The notes: generated by a model from the sequence alone, not told the origin. DNA of 64,000 bases from Alcaligenes faecalis (GCF_002443155.1 NZ_CP023667.1:3968001-4032000), one strand, 5' to 3'; counted from the stretch's first letter, positions 44,871-54,201 are shown. Numbers and translations are program-made.

Positions 44871-45805
44871 ATATCCGTTTTTTAGAAACCTTTATCTGGA
44901 TTGCCCGTCTGGGCAGTTTCCGTGCGGCAGCGAACAAGCAGCATCTGACGCAGGCTGCTGTTTCAGGACGGATTGCTGCCCTGGAAAGCGAGTTTCAGAA
45001 AACCCTGTTTGAGCGCGGCCACCGCGATCTGCGCCTGACGCCGGCAGGCCGCAAACTGATGCAGTACGCCGAGCAGATGCTGGGCATGGAGCACGATTTG
45101 CGTGAAGCCCTGGCAGGCTCCAGCCGCTTGAGTGGCCGGGTGCGCCTGGGCGTGGTGGAGTCCATTGTGCATACCTGGTTCAAGGATTTGATTCGTCAGC
45201 TGCATGCGCTCTACCCCGAGCTGGAAATTGAGCTGACTGCCGAGTCCACCTTGCGCCTGCACGATCTGCTCAAGCGCGGCACCATTGATGTGGCCTTGCA
45301 GACCGACCCCATCATGGGAGACGGCATACGCAACCTGCCTATGGGCTCCATGCGCATGGGCTGGGTGTGCATGGCTGATGAATCCATGCCGGTACGTAGC
45401 GGCTTGCAGGAACTGGTGCAGCGCTGGCCTTTGGTGACCTTCCCGCGGGGCTCCCAGCCGCATCTGGCCCTGGTGCAACTGCTTGAACCCTTGCCTGTCG
45501 ATCAGGCCCGGATTCACTACGTTTCTTCAATTGCCGCCAGCACGCAATTGATCGAAGCTCAACCTTGCATTGCAACTTTGCCTCTGGCGGCAGTCAGCCG
45601 TCAGCTGGATAGCGGCCTGTACCAGGAAATTGTGTGTGAGCATGCCTTGCCCGACTTGCGCCTGGTCGCCAGTTGGCGGCCCGATCCTTTAACGCAGACC
45701 GCCCAGGCGGTGATTGGAGTGGCTTTGGAGCGCATGCACCATTTTGCGGCCGAGCATCCTGGGCTGGCTTTACCTCCGCCAGACACGCGTGTCTTCGCGA
45801 TTTAG
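44867..45805 (+). CDS. LysR-family regulator upstream of TRAP system 2
   Basis: A 312-residue LysR regulator with N-terminal HTH NIRFLETFIWIARLGSFRAAA, then LTQAAVSGRIAALESEFQKTLF (about 2-46), and an effector domain (about 90-300). It overlaps thpR by 4 nt and is followed in the same direction, after about 200 nt, by an EthD-like gene and TRAP genes. It is the obvious candidate controller for that uptake cluster, although LysR genes are more often divergent from their targets. Confidence 0.87.
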   Translation: MNIRFLETFIWIARLGSFRAAANKQHLTQAAVSGRIAALESEFQKTLFERGHRDLRLTPAGRKLMQYAEQMLGMEHDLREALAGSSRLSGRVRLGVVESIVHTWFKDLIRQLHALYPELEIELTAESTLRLHDLLKRGTIDVALQTDPIMGDGIRNLPMGSMRMGWVCMADESMPVRSGLQELVQRWPLVTFPRGSQPHLALVQLLEPLPVDQARIHYVSSIAASTQLIEAQPCIATLPLAAVSRQLDSGLYQEIVCEHALPDLRLVASWRPDPLTQTAQAVIGVALERMHHFAAEHPGLALPPPDTRVFAI

Positions 45806-46001
45806 CGTTTGAGGGTTTTCCCCTTGCCTGCGCATGTGTACTGAGCGTGGGCTTGCTTGATAATCTATATACCGCGCCACTCGCTTGAACTGATCGCTTT
45901 TTCCTATTGCCCCAGGCTGAAATAAACCGTTTGGAATCCGCCCAGAAGCCGTTGGACACTCCCATAAAGAGTGTGCAATGACTTTGATTCAGGAGGCTTT
46001 C

Positions 46002-46676
46002 GTGTCTGCTACTTTTCGTACTGATCGTGATGCGCCGGGGGAACTGTTCATCTGGACGGATATCGCCCCTGAGCATGAGCAGGATTTCAATCAATGGTAT
46101 GAGCGCGAGCACATGGCTGAACGTGCGGCCATACCCGGCTTTCAATGGTCGCGCCGTTATGTGCGCCAAGGTGCCGGGCGCAAGTACCTGGCCTTGTACC
46201 GTACCGAGTCCCTGCGCGTCTTTGGCACCGCGGAATACAAAAAGGCTTTTGAGCAGCAAACGGACTGGTCCAATACCAACTTTGCCCGCATGAGCAATAC
46301 CCAGCGCCGCGTGATGGCGGTGTCTTTGCTGGGCGGTGCCGGTACGGGTGCCGTGGTCTTGCTGGTGCGTCTGCCTGAGCTGGCCCAACGGGAAGCCCTG
46401 GCGCGTCAATGCGCCGCCTACCTGGAACAGACCGATGGCCTGCTGGCCTTGCGCGTGCTGACTCCCGATCCCGAGTTGTCGACCCCTTTACCGTCCGAGG
46501 ATGTGCAACAACGCAGCCTGGACCCCTACCTGGTGGCTGATCTGACCACCTTGAATGCTGCTCGTACCCTGGCTGCCCGCTTGCAGCAGGATCTGGGAGT
46601 GGCGACCAACGATGTATCCGAGTTTTCTTTGCTGTGGGATCTGCAGTCACGGGATCTGAATGCGGGCCGCTCATAA
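46002..46676 (+). CDS. EthD-like dimeric alpha/beta-barrel protein
   Basis: A 224-residue protein made of two ferredoxin-like repeats. The first (about 15-105) is recognisable as a dimeric alpha/beta-barrel of the EthD/DUF4286 type, with IWTDIAPEHEQDFNQWYEREHMAERAAIPGF, where the WYxxEH segment is typical. The second (about 110-215) is more diverged. I prefer the GTG at 46002 because AGGAGG lies five bases before it; an ATG at 45978 is in frame. Such proteins act as small oxygenases, isomerases or decarboxylases. Activity is unknown. It heads the TRAP system 2 cluster. Confidence 0.7.
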   Translation: MSATFRTDRDAPGELFIWTDIAPEHEQDFNQWYEREHMAERAAIPGFQWSRRYVRQGAGRKYLALYRTESLRVFGTAEYKKAFEQQTDWSNTNFARMSNTQRRVMAVSLLGGAGTGAVVLLVRLPELAQREALARQCAAYLEQTDGLLALRVLTPDPELSTPLPSEDVQQRSLDPYLVADLTTLNAARTLAARLQQDLGVATNDVSEFSLLWDLQSRDLNAGRS

Positions 46677-46713
46677 GGCGGCCATCACCTCAATTCTTGG
46701 GAGAAGCAACATC

Positions 46714-47682
46714 ATGATCAAAAAACTACTTTCCATGGCTTGCGTTCTGGCTCTGGCTGGCACCGCGCAGGCGGCGACCAACTGGAACATGAGCACGGAG
46801 CAGCCTGATAACAACTTCCTGACGCAAAACGCGCGTGAGTTTGCGGCGGACATCAAGGCGGCCACCAACGGGGAACTGAATATCAACGTGCAATCGAACT
46901 CGGTGCTGCTCAAGCGCCCCGAGGTCAAGCGTGGTGTACAGCAAGGTGTGGTGCAGGCTGGTGAAATGCTGGTGGCGGCCATTGGCAACGAAGATCCTTT
47001 GTTCGAGGTCGATAGTGTGCCGTTCCTGGCCTCCTCCTTCGATCAGTCGGAAAAACTGTGGAAAGCTACTCGCCCCTTCCTGGCCGAGCGTTTGGATAAG
47101 CAGGGTATTGTGCTGGTCTATGGCTCGCCCTGGCCACCGCAAGGCATCTACACCAAAAAGCCGGTGGAACAGTTGTCTGATCTGGCCGGAGTCCGTTTCC
47201 GTGCCTACAGCCCAGCTACCAGCCGTTTGGTGTCCTTGATGGGGGCCGTGCCCACCACCGTGCAAACACCCGAAGTGCCGCAAGCGTTTTCCACCGGCAT
47301 TATTGATGCCATGCTGACCTCGCCCGCCACGGGTGTGGATTCGCAGGCCTGGGATTATGTGAAGTACTACTACGACGCCCAGGTGTTCATTCCACAAAGC
47401 TTTGTGATCATCAACAAACGTGCTTTCCAGCGACTGCCGGAGAACGTCCAGAAAGCGGTTCTGGAGGCGGGTGAACGTGCGGAACAACGTGGCTGGGCCA
47501 TGTCGCGCGAGCAGACTTCCAAGCTGACCCAGACCATGGCTGACAAGGGCATGGTCGTCGGCCAGTTAAGCGAGAAGCTGGCTGGCGAGCTTCATGCCAT
47601 TGGCCAGACCATGACCGAAGAGTGGCTGAAAAAGGCCGGTGCCGACGGCCAGAAGCTGCTTGATACCTACCGTCAGCCCTAA
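46714..47682 (+). CDS. dctP: TRAP transporter solute-binding protein DctP (system 2)
   Basis: A 322-residue periplasmic binding protein with a signal peptide (1-20, ending GTAQAATNW). Family features are NVQSNSVLLKRPEVKRGVQQG and DLAGVRFRAYSPATSRLVSLMGAVPTTV. In the latter, the Arg of the GVRFRAYSP motif is the expected carboxylate-binding residue. The ATG at 46714 follows GGGAGAAGC. It starts 37 nt after the EthD-like gene and 15 nt before dctQ. Confidence 0.93.
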   Translation: MIKKLLSMACVLALAGTAQAATNWNMSTEQPDNNFLTQNAREFAADIKAATNGELNINVQSNSVLLKRPEVKRGVQQGVVQAGEMLVAAIGNEDPLFEVDSVPFLASSFDQSEKLWKATRPFLAERLDKQGIVLVYGSPWPPQGIYTKKPVEQLSDLAGVRFRAYSPATSRLVSLMGAVPTTVQTPEVPQAFSTGIIDAMLTSPATGVDSQAWDYVKYYYDAQVFIPQSFVIINKRAFQRLPENVQKAVLEAGERAEQRGWAMSREQTSKLTQTMADKGMVVGQLSEKLAGELHAIGQTMTEEWLKKAGADGQKLLDTYRQP

Positions 47683-47697
47683 ACAAGGAGTGCGTCC

Positions 47698-48189
47698 ATG
47701 ATTGTGCTGGAGCGTATGGCCAGAGTATGCGGCGCACTGGCCGCACTCTTTCTATGTTTGATCGGGGTGGTGGTGACAGCGCAGATTGTGGCGCGCCTGT
47801 TTTCCATGCAAATCCCCGCTTCGGATGACTTTGCAGGCTGGTTTATGGCAGCGTCGATTTTTCTGGCGCTGCCCTACGCCATGCTGCATGGCGACCATAT
47901 CCGTGTGTCCTTGTTACTGCAGGTGATCCCGGAGCGTCTGCGACGCCCTTACGAGTTGTTGGCCACGCTGATCGGGGTCGCGCTGGCCGCCTGGTGTACC
48001 TGGGAAACCGCCCATTTTGTGTATGAGTCCTTCATTTACAAGGAAGTAGCGCAGGGCATGGTGGCGGTGCCGCTGTGGATCCCCCAGATCGGGATGCCCA
48101 TTGGCTTGGGCTTGCTGACCTTGATGTTGTTGCGGCGTTTGCTGCGTGTGGTTCAGGGTCAAGAATTGGAGGCGACTGAACATGGCTGA
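47698..48189 (+). CDS. dctQ: TRAP transporter small membrane subunit DctQ (system 2)
   Basis: A 163-residue protein with four transmembrane helices (about 9-32, 44-62, 84-105 and 126-146). DctQ family segments are DDFAGWFMAASIFLALPYAMLHGDHIRV (about 42-69). It overlaps dctM by 8 nt and forms the membrane part with it. Confidence 0.92.
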   Translation: MIVLERMARVCGALAALFLCLIGVVVTAQIVARLFSMQIPASDDFAGWFMAASIFLALPYAMLHGDHIRVSLLLQVIPERLRRPYELLATLIGVALAAWCTWETAHFVYESFIYKEVAQGMVAVPLWIPQIGMPIGLGLLTLMLLRRLLRVVQGQELEATEHG

Positions 48190-49477
48190 TTTATCTCAGG
48201 CAATTGTGCTGTTTGTTGTTCTGCTTGCCTTGCTGGCCAGTGGCGTGTGGGTGGCGCTGGTTCTGATCGCTTGCGGTATCCTGTCTATTTTTCTGTATGC
48301 CGACGCGCCTGCAGGCATTATTTTTGCGACCAAAGCCTGGGACTCCTCGGCCAGTTGGGCCTTGACGGCTTTGCCCCTGTTTATCTGGATGGGGGAGATT
48401 CTGTATCGAACGCGGCTGGCCGAAGACATGTTCAGCGGCCTGGGGCCGTGGGTGCAGCGTTTGCCGGGTCGTCTGGTACACGTCAATACCTTGGGTTGCG
48501 GCATTTTTGCCGCGGTCAGCGGTTCGTCGGCGGCCACGGCAGCCACGATTGGCCGTATTTCCCTGCCTGAACTGAAGGCGCGGGGTTATGACGACAGCAT
48601 CAGTATTGGTTCTTTGGCTGGTGCCGGCACCTTGGGCCTGCTGATCCCGCCTTCCATTGTGATGATTGTGTATGCGGTCGCCGCACAGGTATCCATCATC
48701 CGCTTGTTCGTGGCAGGTGTGCTGCCCGGCATTTTGTTGATGTGCCTGTTCTCGGCCTATATCGCTTTCTGGTCCATTCGCCATCCGGATCGTGTGCCTC
48801 CGGCAACCGAGCAATTAAGCCTGGGCGAGAAGGTTCGACGTCTGCGTTTGCTGCTGCCCGTGGTCTTGTTGATTGTGGCGGTGATCGGGTCGATTTACGG
48901 AGGCATCGCCACAGCCACTGAAGCTGCTGTGCTGGGAGTGATAGGTTCCCTGGTGATTGCGGGTGTGGGTCGTTCACTGAACTGGAAAACCTTTACCGCC
49001 AGCTTGTTGGGCGCGGCACGCACCTCGTGCATGATCTCCTTCATTCTGATCGGTGCCGCTTACCTGACCAGTGCCATGAGCTTTACCGGCCTGCCGGCAA
49101 ATCTGGCAGCCTGGATCGGCTCCCTGGGCCTGAGTCAGTACGCGCTGATTGCAGTGCTGACGGTGTTCTTCATCATTCTGGGTGCGTTCCTGGACGGTAT
49201 CTCGATTGTGGTCCTGACTACTTCGGTCTTGCTGCCTGCCGTGATTGCCGCTGGCATTGATCCGATCTGGTTCGGTGTCTACCTGATTCTGACAGTGGAA
49301 ATGGCCCAGATCACTCCGCCTATTGGTTTTAACTTGTTCGTGATTCAGGGCATTACCGGGCGCAACCTGTTTGAGCTGGTACGTATGGCGTTCCCGTTTT
49401 TTCTGTTGCTGGTTCTGGCGACAGTCCTGGTGACGATATTCCCGCAAATCGTCATGGTCTTGCCTAACGCCATGTAA
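48182..49477 (+). CDS. dctM: TRAP transporter large membrane subunit DctM (system 2)
   Basis: A 431-residue multi-helix channel subunit. Recognisable stretches are PLFIWMGEILYRTRLAEDMFSGLGPW, VSGSSAATAATIGRISLPELKARGY, GTLGLLIPPSIVMIVYAVAAQVS and the C-terminal ITPPIGFNLFVIQGITG. The ATG at 48182 lies inside the end of dctQ. An NHL-type beta-propeller gene follows after 12 nt. Confidence 0.93.
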   Translation: MADLSQAIVLFVVLLALLASGVWVALVLIACGILSIFLYADAPAGIIFATKAWDSSASWALTALPLFIWMGEILYRTRLAEDMFSGLGPWVQRLPGRLVHVNTLGCGIFAAVSGSSAATAATIGRISLPELKARGYDDSISIGSLAGAGTLGLLIPPSIVMIVYAVAAQVSIIRLFVAGVLPGILLMCLFSAYIAFWSIRHPDRVPPATEQLSLGEKVRRLRLLLPVVLLIVAVIGSIYGGIATATEAAVLGVIGSLVIAGVGRSLNWKTFTASLLGAARTSCMISFILIGAAYLTSAMSFTGLPANLAAWIGSLGLSQYALIAVLTVFFIILGAFLDGISIVVLTTSVLLPAVIAAGIDPIWFGVYLILTVEMAQITPPIGFNLFVIQGITGRNLFELVRMAFPFFLLLVLATVLVTIFPQIVMVLPNAM

Positions 49478-49489
49478 GGGAGGCTGGAG

Positions 49490-50314
49490 ATGGCAATTGC
49501 CTATGTAACTTTGGGCTCGCAGCGCTACAAGGTAGAGCGCGCCTGGACTCAGGCAGATATCAGCAGCATCACCAGTGTGGCGGTGCTGGCTGATGGGCGC
49601 ATCGCCGCCTTGTTGCGTCGCCCGGCCTGCGTGCTGGTGCTGGCCCCGGATGGGCAGGTGTCAGCCCGCTGGTCCCTGGAGGATGTCCTGTGCCCGCACC
49701 ATATCAGCGCCAGCCCGCAAGGCGGGGTGCTGGTCACGGATCTGGACGGACATCAGGTTCTGGCGCTGGATGCCCAGGGCCATGAGCAATGGCGTTTGGG
49801 CAAACCCGAGCAGCCACGTTGGCAAGAACCGTTCAACCATCCTACCCATGCGGTCGAGTGCGCCGCTGGTGGTTTGTGGGTCACTGATGGCTATGGCAAT
49901 ACCGTGGTCCATCGCTTTGATCCGCAACGCCAATGGTTGGCGGCATTGGGGGTGCCGGGCTCCGGCCCCTTGCAGTTCAGCACGCCCCATATGTTGGCCT
50001 GTGCCGCCGACGGCTCGGTCTGGGTGGCGGACCGGGAAAACAACCGAGTCCAGCATCTGGATGCGCAAGGCCGTTATCTGGGCGAGCTGCGCCCCATGCA
50101 CAAACCCATGGCCGTGGCCGTGCAAACAGATGGTTCGGTGCTGGTTAGCGACCAAACAGCCAGCCTGTCTTTATTCGATCCGGATTCAGGCACCCTGGTG
50201 GGACGTTGCCGGGTACAAGGCGTGTACGGACACGGCCTGTCCGCCGGTTTGGACGGGCGTATTTATATAGCGGAAATGTTGCCGGATTGTTTGACCTGCT
50301 TACAGCCTGCTTAA
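49490..50314 (+). CDS. NHL-repeat beta-propeller protein
   Basis: A 274-residue protein with no signal peptide. Repeats of about 45 residues fit an NHL/SMP-30-like six-bladed propeller: SVAVLADGRIAAL, HISASPQGGVLVTDLDGHQVLALDAQG, VECAAGGLWVTDGYGNTVVHRFDPQ, MLACAADGSVWVADRENNRVQHLDAQG and AVAVQTDGSVLVSDQTASL. Many such proteins are lactonases or amidating-type lyases. Catalytic metal ligands are not obvious here, so enzymatic function is uncertain. It is the last gene of the LysR/EthD-like/TRAP 2 cluster, 12 nt after dctM. Confidence 0.8.
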   Translation: MAIAYVTLGSQRYKVERAWTQADISSITSVAVLADGRIAALLRRPACVLVLAPDGQVSARWSLEDVLCPHHISASPQGGVLVTDLDGHQVLALDAQGHEQWRLGKPEQPRWQEPFNHPTHAVECAAGGLWVTDGYGNTVVHRFDPQRQWLAALGVPGSGPLQFSTPHMLACAADGSVWVADRENNRVQHLDAQGRYLGELRPMHKPMAVAVQTDGSVLVSDQTASLSLFDPDSGTLVGRCRVQGVYGHGLSAGLDGRIYIAEMLPDCLTCLQPA

Positions 50315-50378
50315 TTGTCCACAAAGCATGAAAAAGTAGTCGGCGCTATGGAAGCTCTCAGAGCAAATCCATTAGACT

Positions 50379-51515
50379 ATGCGCATGAATACGTCCGTGC
50401 CTCTGTATGTTCGTACAGATTCCTCCGGCCAGCTGCAATTGCTAGGCGATTGGTCCTTGCGTCACTACGAAGCGCTGCAAAGCAGTTTGCGCTCGCTCAG
50501 TGACAAGCAGGGCCGTTGGTCTTTGGATTTCAGCGAACTGAAGTCCCTGGACACCACAGGTGCCCAAGTCCTGTGCGAATGGCTGGGTGCCGAGCGTGTG
50601 CAGGCGGCCTTGGACAGTGCGCAAGGCTTGTCCAAAGAGCGTCATCAATTATTGCAAACCGTTGCCAAGGCGATGAGCCGCATGGACCATGAGCAGTTGG
50701 TCGCGGCGCGCTGGGGCATTACGGATTTGTTCGAGCGCGTGGGCCTGTCCATGGTCCACATCTCGCGCAATGTGCGTGAGCTGCTCGGCTTTATCGGCCT
50801 GACGCTGGAAACCCTGATTCTGAATATGCTGCGGCCCAGCCAGTGGCGCGTCACCTCGATTGTGGCGCAACTGGAAGAAACGGCCTTTAACGCCGTGCCT
50901 ATCGTGGCCTTGCTGACTTTCCTGGTGGGCGCGGTGATCGCGTTTCTGGGGGCGACGGTGTTGGCGGACTTTGGTGCCACCATCTACACCGTGAACCTGG
51001 TCGGCTTTTCCTTTTTGCGTGAATTTGCGGTGCTCTTGACCGCTATCCTGATGGCAGGCCGCACCGCCAGTGCCTTTACCGCGCAGATCGGCTCCATGAA
51101 AGCGAACGAGGAAATCGACGCTTTACGCGCCCAGGGCTTGAATCCCATGCTGATTCTGGTCATTCCGCGTGTATTGGCGATGCTGCTGGCCATGCCTATC
51201 TTGACCTTTGTGGGCATGGTGGCGGGGATTTTCGGTGGCGGGCTGGTCTGCGCCCTGATTCTGGATATTTCACCCACCATGTTCATCAATATTTTCAATC
51301 AGGATATTGATTTGCGGCACTTTGTGCTGGGCATGGCCAAGGCTCCGATCTTTGCCTTTTTGATCGCCGTGATTGGTTGCCAGGAAGGTTTTAAAGTCAC
51401 CGGCAGCGCGCAGTCCGTGGGGGAGCACACGACCTCGGCGGTGGTGCAGTCCATCTTTATCGTGATCCTGATTGATGCGCTGGCCGCGCTGTTCTTCATG
51501 GAGATGGGATGGTAG
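50379..51515 (+). CDS. MlaE-type ABC transporter permease with N-terminal STAS-like domain
   Basis: A 378-residue permease. The first ~100 residues are a STAS-like domain (WSLDFSELKSLDTTGAQVLCEWLG), as in some MlaE/YrbE relatives that carry MlaB in the same chain. The MlaE domain follows (about 150-375), with TAILMAGRTASAFTAQIGSMKANEEIDAL, the coupling helix to the ATPase, and about five transmembrane helices. The system moves phospholipids or other lipids between membranes. The ATPase gene overlaps its stop by 7 nt. The ATG at 50385 is an equally possible start. Confidence 0.9.
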   Translation: MRMNTSVPLYVRTDSSGQLQLLGDWSLRHYEALQSSLRSLSDKQGRWSLDFSELKSLDTTGAQVLCEWLGAERVQAALDSAQGLSKERHQLLQTVAKAMSRMDHEQLVAARWGITDLFERVGLSMVHISRNVRELLGFIGLTLETLILNMLRPSQWRVTSIVAQLEETAFNAVPIVALLTFLVGAVIAFLGATVLADFGATIYTVNLVGFSFLREFAVLLTAILMAGRTASAFTAQIGSMKANEEIDALRAQGLNPMLILVIPRVLAMLLAMPILTFVGMVAGIFGGGLVCALILDISPTMFINIFNQDIDLRHFVLGMAKAPIFAFLIAVIGCQEGFKVTGSAQSVGEHTTSAVVQSIFIVILIDALAALFFMEMGW

Positions 51516-52306
51516 ACACCGCCGCTCGTCCCATTATTCAAGTACGTGACCTGGACAATCGCTTTGGCGATCACGTTGTGCACGAGCATCTGGATATGGA
51601 TGTGTACCCTGGCGAGATCGTCGGTGTGGTGGGCGGCTCCGGTACGGGCAAGTCCGTGCTGCTGCGCTCCATTCTGGGATTGCGCCCGCCTACTGGCGGC
51701 ACGGTACGCATTTTTGATCAGGAAATTGGCACCCTGTCGCCCGAAGATCGTTCGCGGCTGGAGCGCCGCTTGGGCGTGCTGTTCCAGCAAGGCGCCTTGT
51801 TCTCCTCGCTGACGGTGGTGGAGAACATTGCCATGCCCTTGATCGAACATATTGGTCTGTCCCGCTCCGACGCTGAGCATATTGCCGCTATGAAAATGTC
51901 CCTGGCGGGCTTGCCGGCCAATGCGGCCACCAAATATCCGGCCGAGCTGTCTGGTGGCATGATCAAGCGTGCCGCCCTGGCACGTGCTCTGGCGCTGGAC
52001 CCGGAAATCCTGTTTCTGGACGAACCTACTGCCGGTTTGGACCCGGTGGGCGCGGGTGATTTCGACCAGCTTATTTTGACCTTGCGCGATGCGCTGGGAT
52101 TGACCGTGTTTCTGGTTACACACGATCTGGATACGCTCTACACCATTTGTGACCGAGTGGCCGTGCTGGCGGAAAAGCGCGTGCTGGTCAACGACACATT
52201 GGCGCGGGTAGAGCAAGTTGATAACGACTGGATCCGGGAGTACTTCCACGGTCCACGGGGACGGGCCGCCGAACAGGCCCAAAACCGTCGTCAGGAGCAT
52301 AGTTAA
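51509..52306 (+). CDS. MlaF-type ABC transporter ATPase
   Basis: A 265-residue ABC ATPase powering the MCE lipid transporter. Walker A is GGSGTGKSV (about 43-51), the Q-loop lies in LFQQGALFSSLTVVENI, the signature is LSGGMIKRAALARAL and Walker B is EILFLDEPTAGLDP. The H-loop is VTHDLDTLYTICDR. The stop codon overlaps the MCE start (TAATG). The gene order permease-ATPase-MCE-lipoprotein is typical. Confidence 0.93.
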   Translation: MVDTAARPIIQVRDLDNRFGDHVVHEHLDMDVYPGEIVGVVGGSGTGKSVLLRSILGLRPPTGGTVRIFDQEIGTLSPEDRSRLERRLGVLFQQGALFSSLTVVENIAMPLIEHIGLSRSDAEHIAAMKMSLAGLPANAATKYPAELSGGMIKRAALARALALDPEILFLDEPTAGLDPVGAGDFDQLILTLRDALGLTVFLVTHDLDTLYTICDRVAVLAEKRVLVNDTLARVEQVDNDWIREYFHGPRGRAAEQAQNRRQEHS

Positions 52307-53223
52307 TGGAACCGCGTGCCCATCATGTATTGATCGGGGTCTTTACCTTGGTAGTGGCTGTGGCTGCTGTCCTGTTCTCGCTTTGGCTGGCCAAGGCCGG
52401 GCAAGATGCCGAGACCCGCGATTACGATATTGTCTTTCTGGAAGGTGTGCGGGGTCTGTCTCGGGGCAGTGCCGTGCAATACAACGGCTTGCGCGTCGGT
52501 GAAGTGCGCCAGCTGCGCCTGGACCCGAACGACTTGCAGCGTGTGCGTGCGCAAGTGTCAATTCAGGCTTCCATCCCTATTCACGAAGACACCCAGGCTC
52601 GCTTGGCACTGGCTGGCATTACCGGACAGTCCGTGATCGAACTTAGTGGTGGGACACCCAACAGCCCCTTGCTGGAAGCCACCGGCGATGGCCTGCCCAT
52701 GATTGTGGCCTCGCCCTCCCCACTGGCTCAGTTGATGGCTGGGGGTGAGGAGTTGATGACGCAAATTTCCAAGCTGCTGGATAACGCCAATACCTTCTTG
52801 TCGTCCGAGAACTCCCAATCCCTGTCGGCCAGCCTGCAAAAACTGGAAGTCTTGATGGGTCAGCTCTCGACCGCCAGCGAAGGCGTGCCCTCGTTGGTGA
52901 AAGAGCTGTCCCAGGCCAGCCAGCAAGCCACCACTTTGCTGTCTTCCACACAAGGTCTGGTAGACCGCCAGGGTACGCAGGCCATGAATGCCATCCAGAA
53001 ATCCATGGAGGATTTCAGCCGTGCGACACAAAGCCTGAACAAGCTGCTGGAGCAAAATTCGGCAGCCATTGGCCGGGGTGCTCAGGGTCTGACCGAGATC
53101 GAACCCGCCTTGCGTGAATTGCGTCAGGTACTGGCTGGTTTCCGTGCCGTCACCTCTCGTCTGGAAGATAATCCAGCCGGCTACCTCTTGGGTCGCGACA
53201 AATTACAGGAGTTCACACCATGA
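52306..53223 (+). CDS. MCE-domain (MlaD-like) substrate-binding protein
   Basis: A 305-residue protein anchored by one N-terminal transmembrane helix (about 5-26, HVLIGVFTLVVAVAAVLFSLW). The MCE domain (about 40-115) is visible as YDIVFLEGVRGLSRGSAVQYNGLRVGEVRQL and ARLALAGITGQSVIELSGG. A long coiled-coil C-terminus (about 150-290, rich in Gln, Ser and Leu) probably forms the periplasmic tunnel needle of an MCE hexamer. It is coupled to the ATPase and to the lipoprotein gene by overlaps (TAATG and ATGA). Confidence 0.92.
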   Translation: MEPRAHHVLIGVFTLVVAVAAVLFSLWLAKAGQDAETRDYDIVFLEGVRGLSRGSAVQYNGLRVGEVRQLRLDPNDLQRVRAQVSIQASIPIHEDTQARLALAGITGQSVIELSGGTPNSPLLEATGDGLPMIVASPSPLAQLMAGGEELMTQISKLLDNANTFLSSENSQSLSASLQKLEVLMGQLSTASEGVPSLVKELSQASQQATTLLSSTQGLVDRQGTQAMNAIQKSMEDFSRATQSLNKLLEQNSAAIGRGAQGLTEIEPALRELRQVLAGFRAVTSRLEDNPAGYLLGRDKLQEFTP

Positions 53224-53855
53224 TGCCCACGGTTGTGCGTCGTTTCTTGCAGGTATCCCTAGTTGGTCTGGCCGTTTTGTCCACCGCCTGCTCGGTTCTG
53301 CCTCAGGCGGAATCCCTGACTTATTATCAGCTTCCGGCCACTAGCCTGAAGGCCCAGCAAGCACCCGCTTCGCACAAGAATCTGATTATGCAGGTGAACC
53401 GGCCTCACGCCGAACGGTTGCTGGCCAGTTCACGCATCACGGTCCTGCCCCAGGGCAACGAACTGAGTGCTTATAAGGGCGTACGCTGGGGTGACGATGT
53501 ACCCGCCTTGTTGCGTAATCGTCTGGCCGATGCCTTGCGTGACTCGGCGCAGTTCCGGGCGGTGGTGCTGGATACCGAGTCCGTCATTGCTGATGTAGAG
53601 GTAGGCGGTACGCTGGGGGCCTTCCAGGTCGAGTATATTCAGGGTGCCCCACGGGTACGGATTCAGTTTGATGCGTTAGTACGCGATCAGCGCTCGGGCC
53701 AGTTGATTCAGACCCGTCGTTTTGTCGCTCAACAGGATGTTGTTGGCACAGCCGTGCCACAGGTGGTGGAGGCATTTGGGCTGGCTACGGATGCCTTGTC
53801 CTTGCAAGTTAGCCAATGGTTGGCTTCTTTAACTGTTCAGGCCCCTGCACCTTAA
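53220..53855 (+). CDS. ABC transport auxiliary lipoprotein (PqiC-like)
   Basis: A 211-residue outer-membrane-directed lipoprotein with signal and lipobox LSTAC (Cys at about residue 24). The PqiC/DUF330-like domain shows YYQLPATS at the start of the mature part and MQVNRPHAERLLASSRITVLPQG. It also has VRWGDDVPALLRNRLADALRDS. Partners of this type sit with MCE transporters such as PqiAB and bridge to the outer membrane. It overlaps the MCE gene by ATGA. Confidence 0.88.
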   Translation: MMPTVVRRFLQVSLVGLAVLSTACSVLPQAESLTYYQLPATSLKAQQAPASHKNLIMQVNRPHAERLLASSRITVLPQGNELSAYKGVRWGDDVPALLRNRLADALRDSAQFRAVVLDTESVIADVEVGGTLGAFQVEYIQGAPRVRIQFDALVRDQRSGQLIQTRRFVAQQDVVGTAVPQVVEAFGLATDALSLQVSQWLASLTVQAPAP

Positions 53856-53859
53856 TGAC

Positions 53860-54201
53860 ATGTATGAGTCACGCGATCAGCCCTTGATTTCGGGGTGGCA
53901 ATTTACCAAGCGCTTATTGGCGCATGCCCTTATTGGTATTGTTTTCGTGGCCTTTTCCCTGATGCTGGGTGCATTGGGCCATATGTGGTTTGAAGAGAAT
54001 GTGCACTGGCACGATGCGGCCTTGAATGCGGCCATGATGGTCGGTGGGCTGGGGCCGATGGCCTTGCCTGAAACATGGGCTGGCAAGGTGTTCTTTGCCA
54101 TTTATGGCGCGTATATCAGTCTGGTACTGGCCGCGACTTTCGGTCTGATTATTGCCCCTGTGCTGCATAGAATTTTGCACACCTTCCATCTGGAAGACTA
54201 A
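53860..54201 (+). CDS. Small inner-membrane protein after the MCE operon
   Basis: A 113-residue protein with three likely transmembrane helices (about 20-40, 54-74 and 80-105). I do not recognise the family. Recognisable text is GHMWFEENVHWHDAALNAAMMVGGLGPM. It starts 4 nt after the lipoprotein stop, so it is probably co-transcribed with the MCE genes. A role in that transport system is unproven. Confidence 0.65.
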   Translation: MYESRDQPLISGWQFTKRLLAHALIGIVFVAFSLMLGALGHMWFEENVHWHDAALNAAMMVGGLGPMALPETWAGKVFFAIYGAYISLVLAATFGLIIAPVLHRILHTFHLED

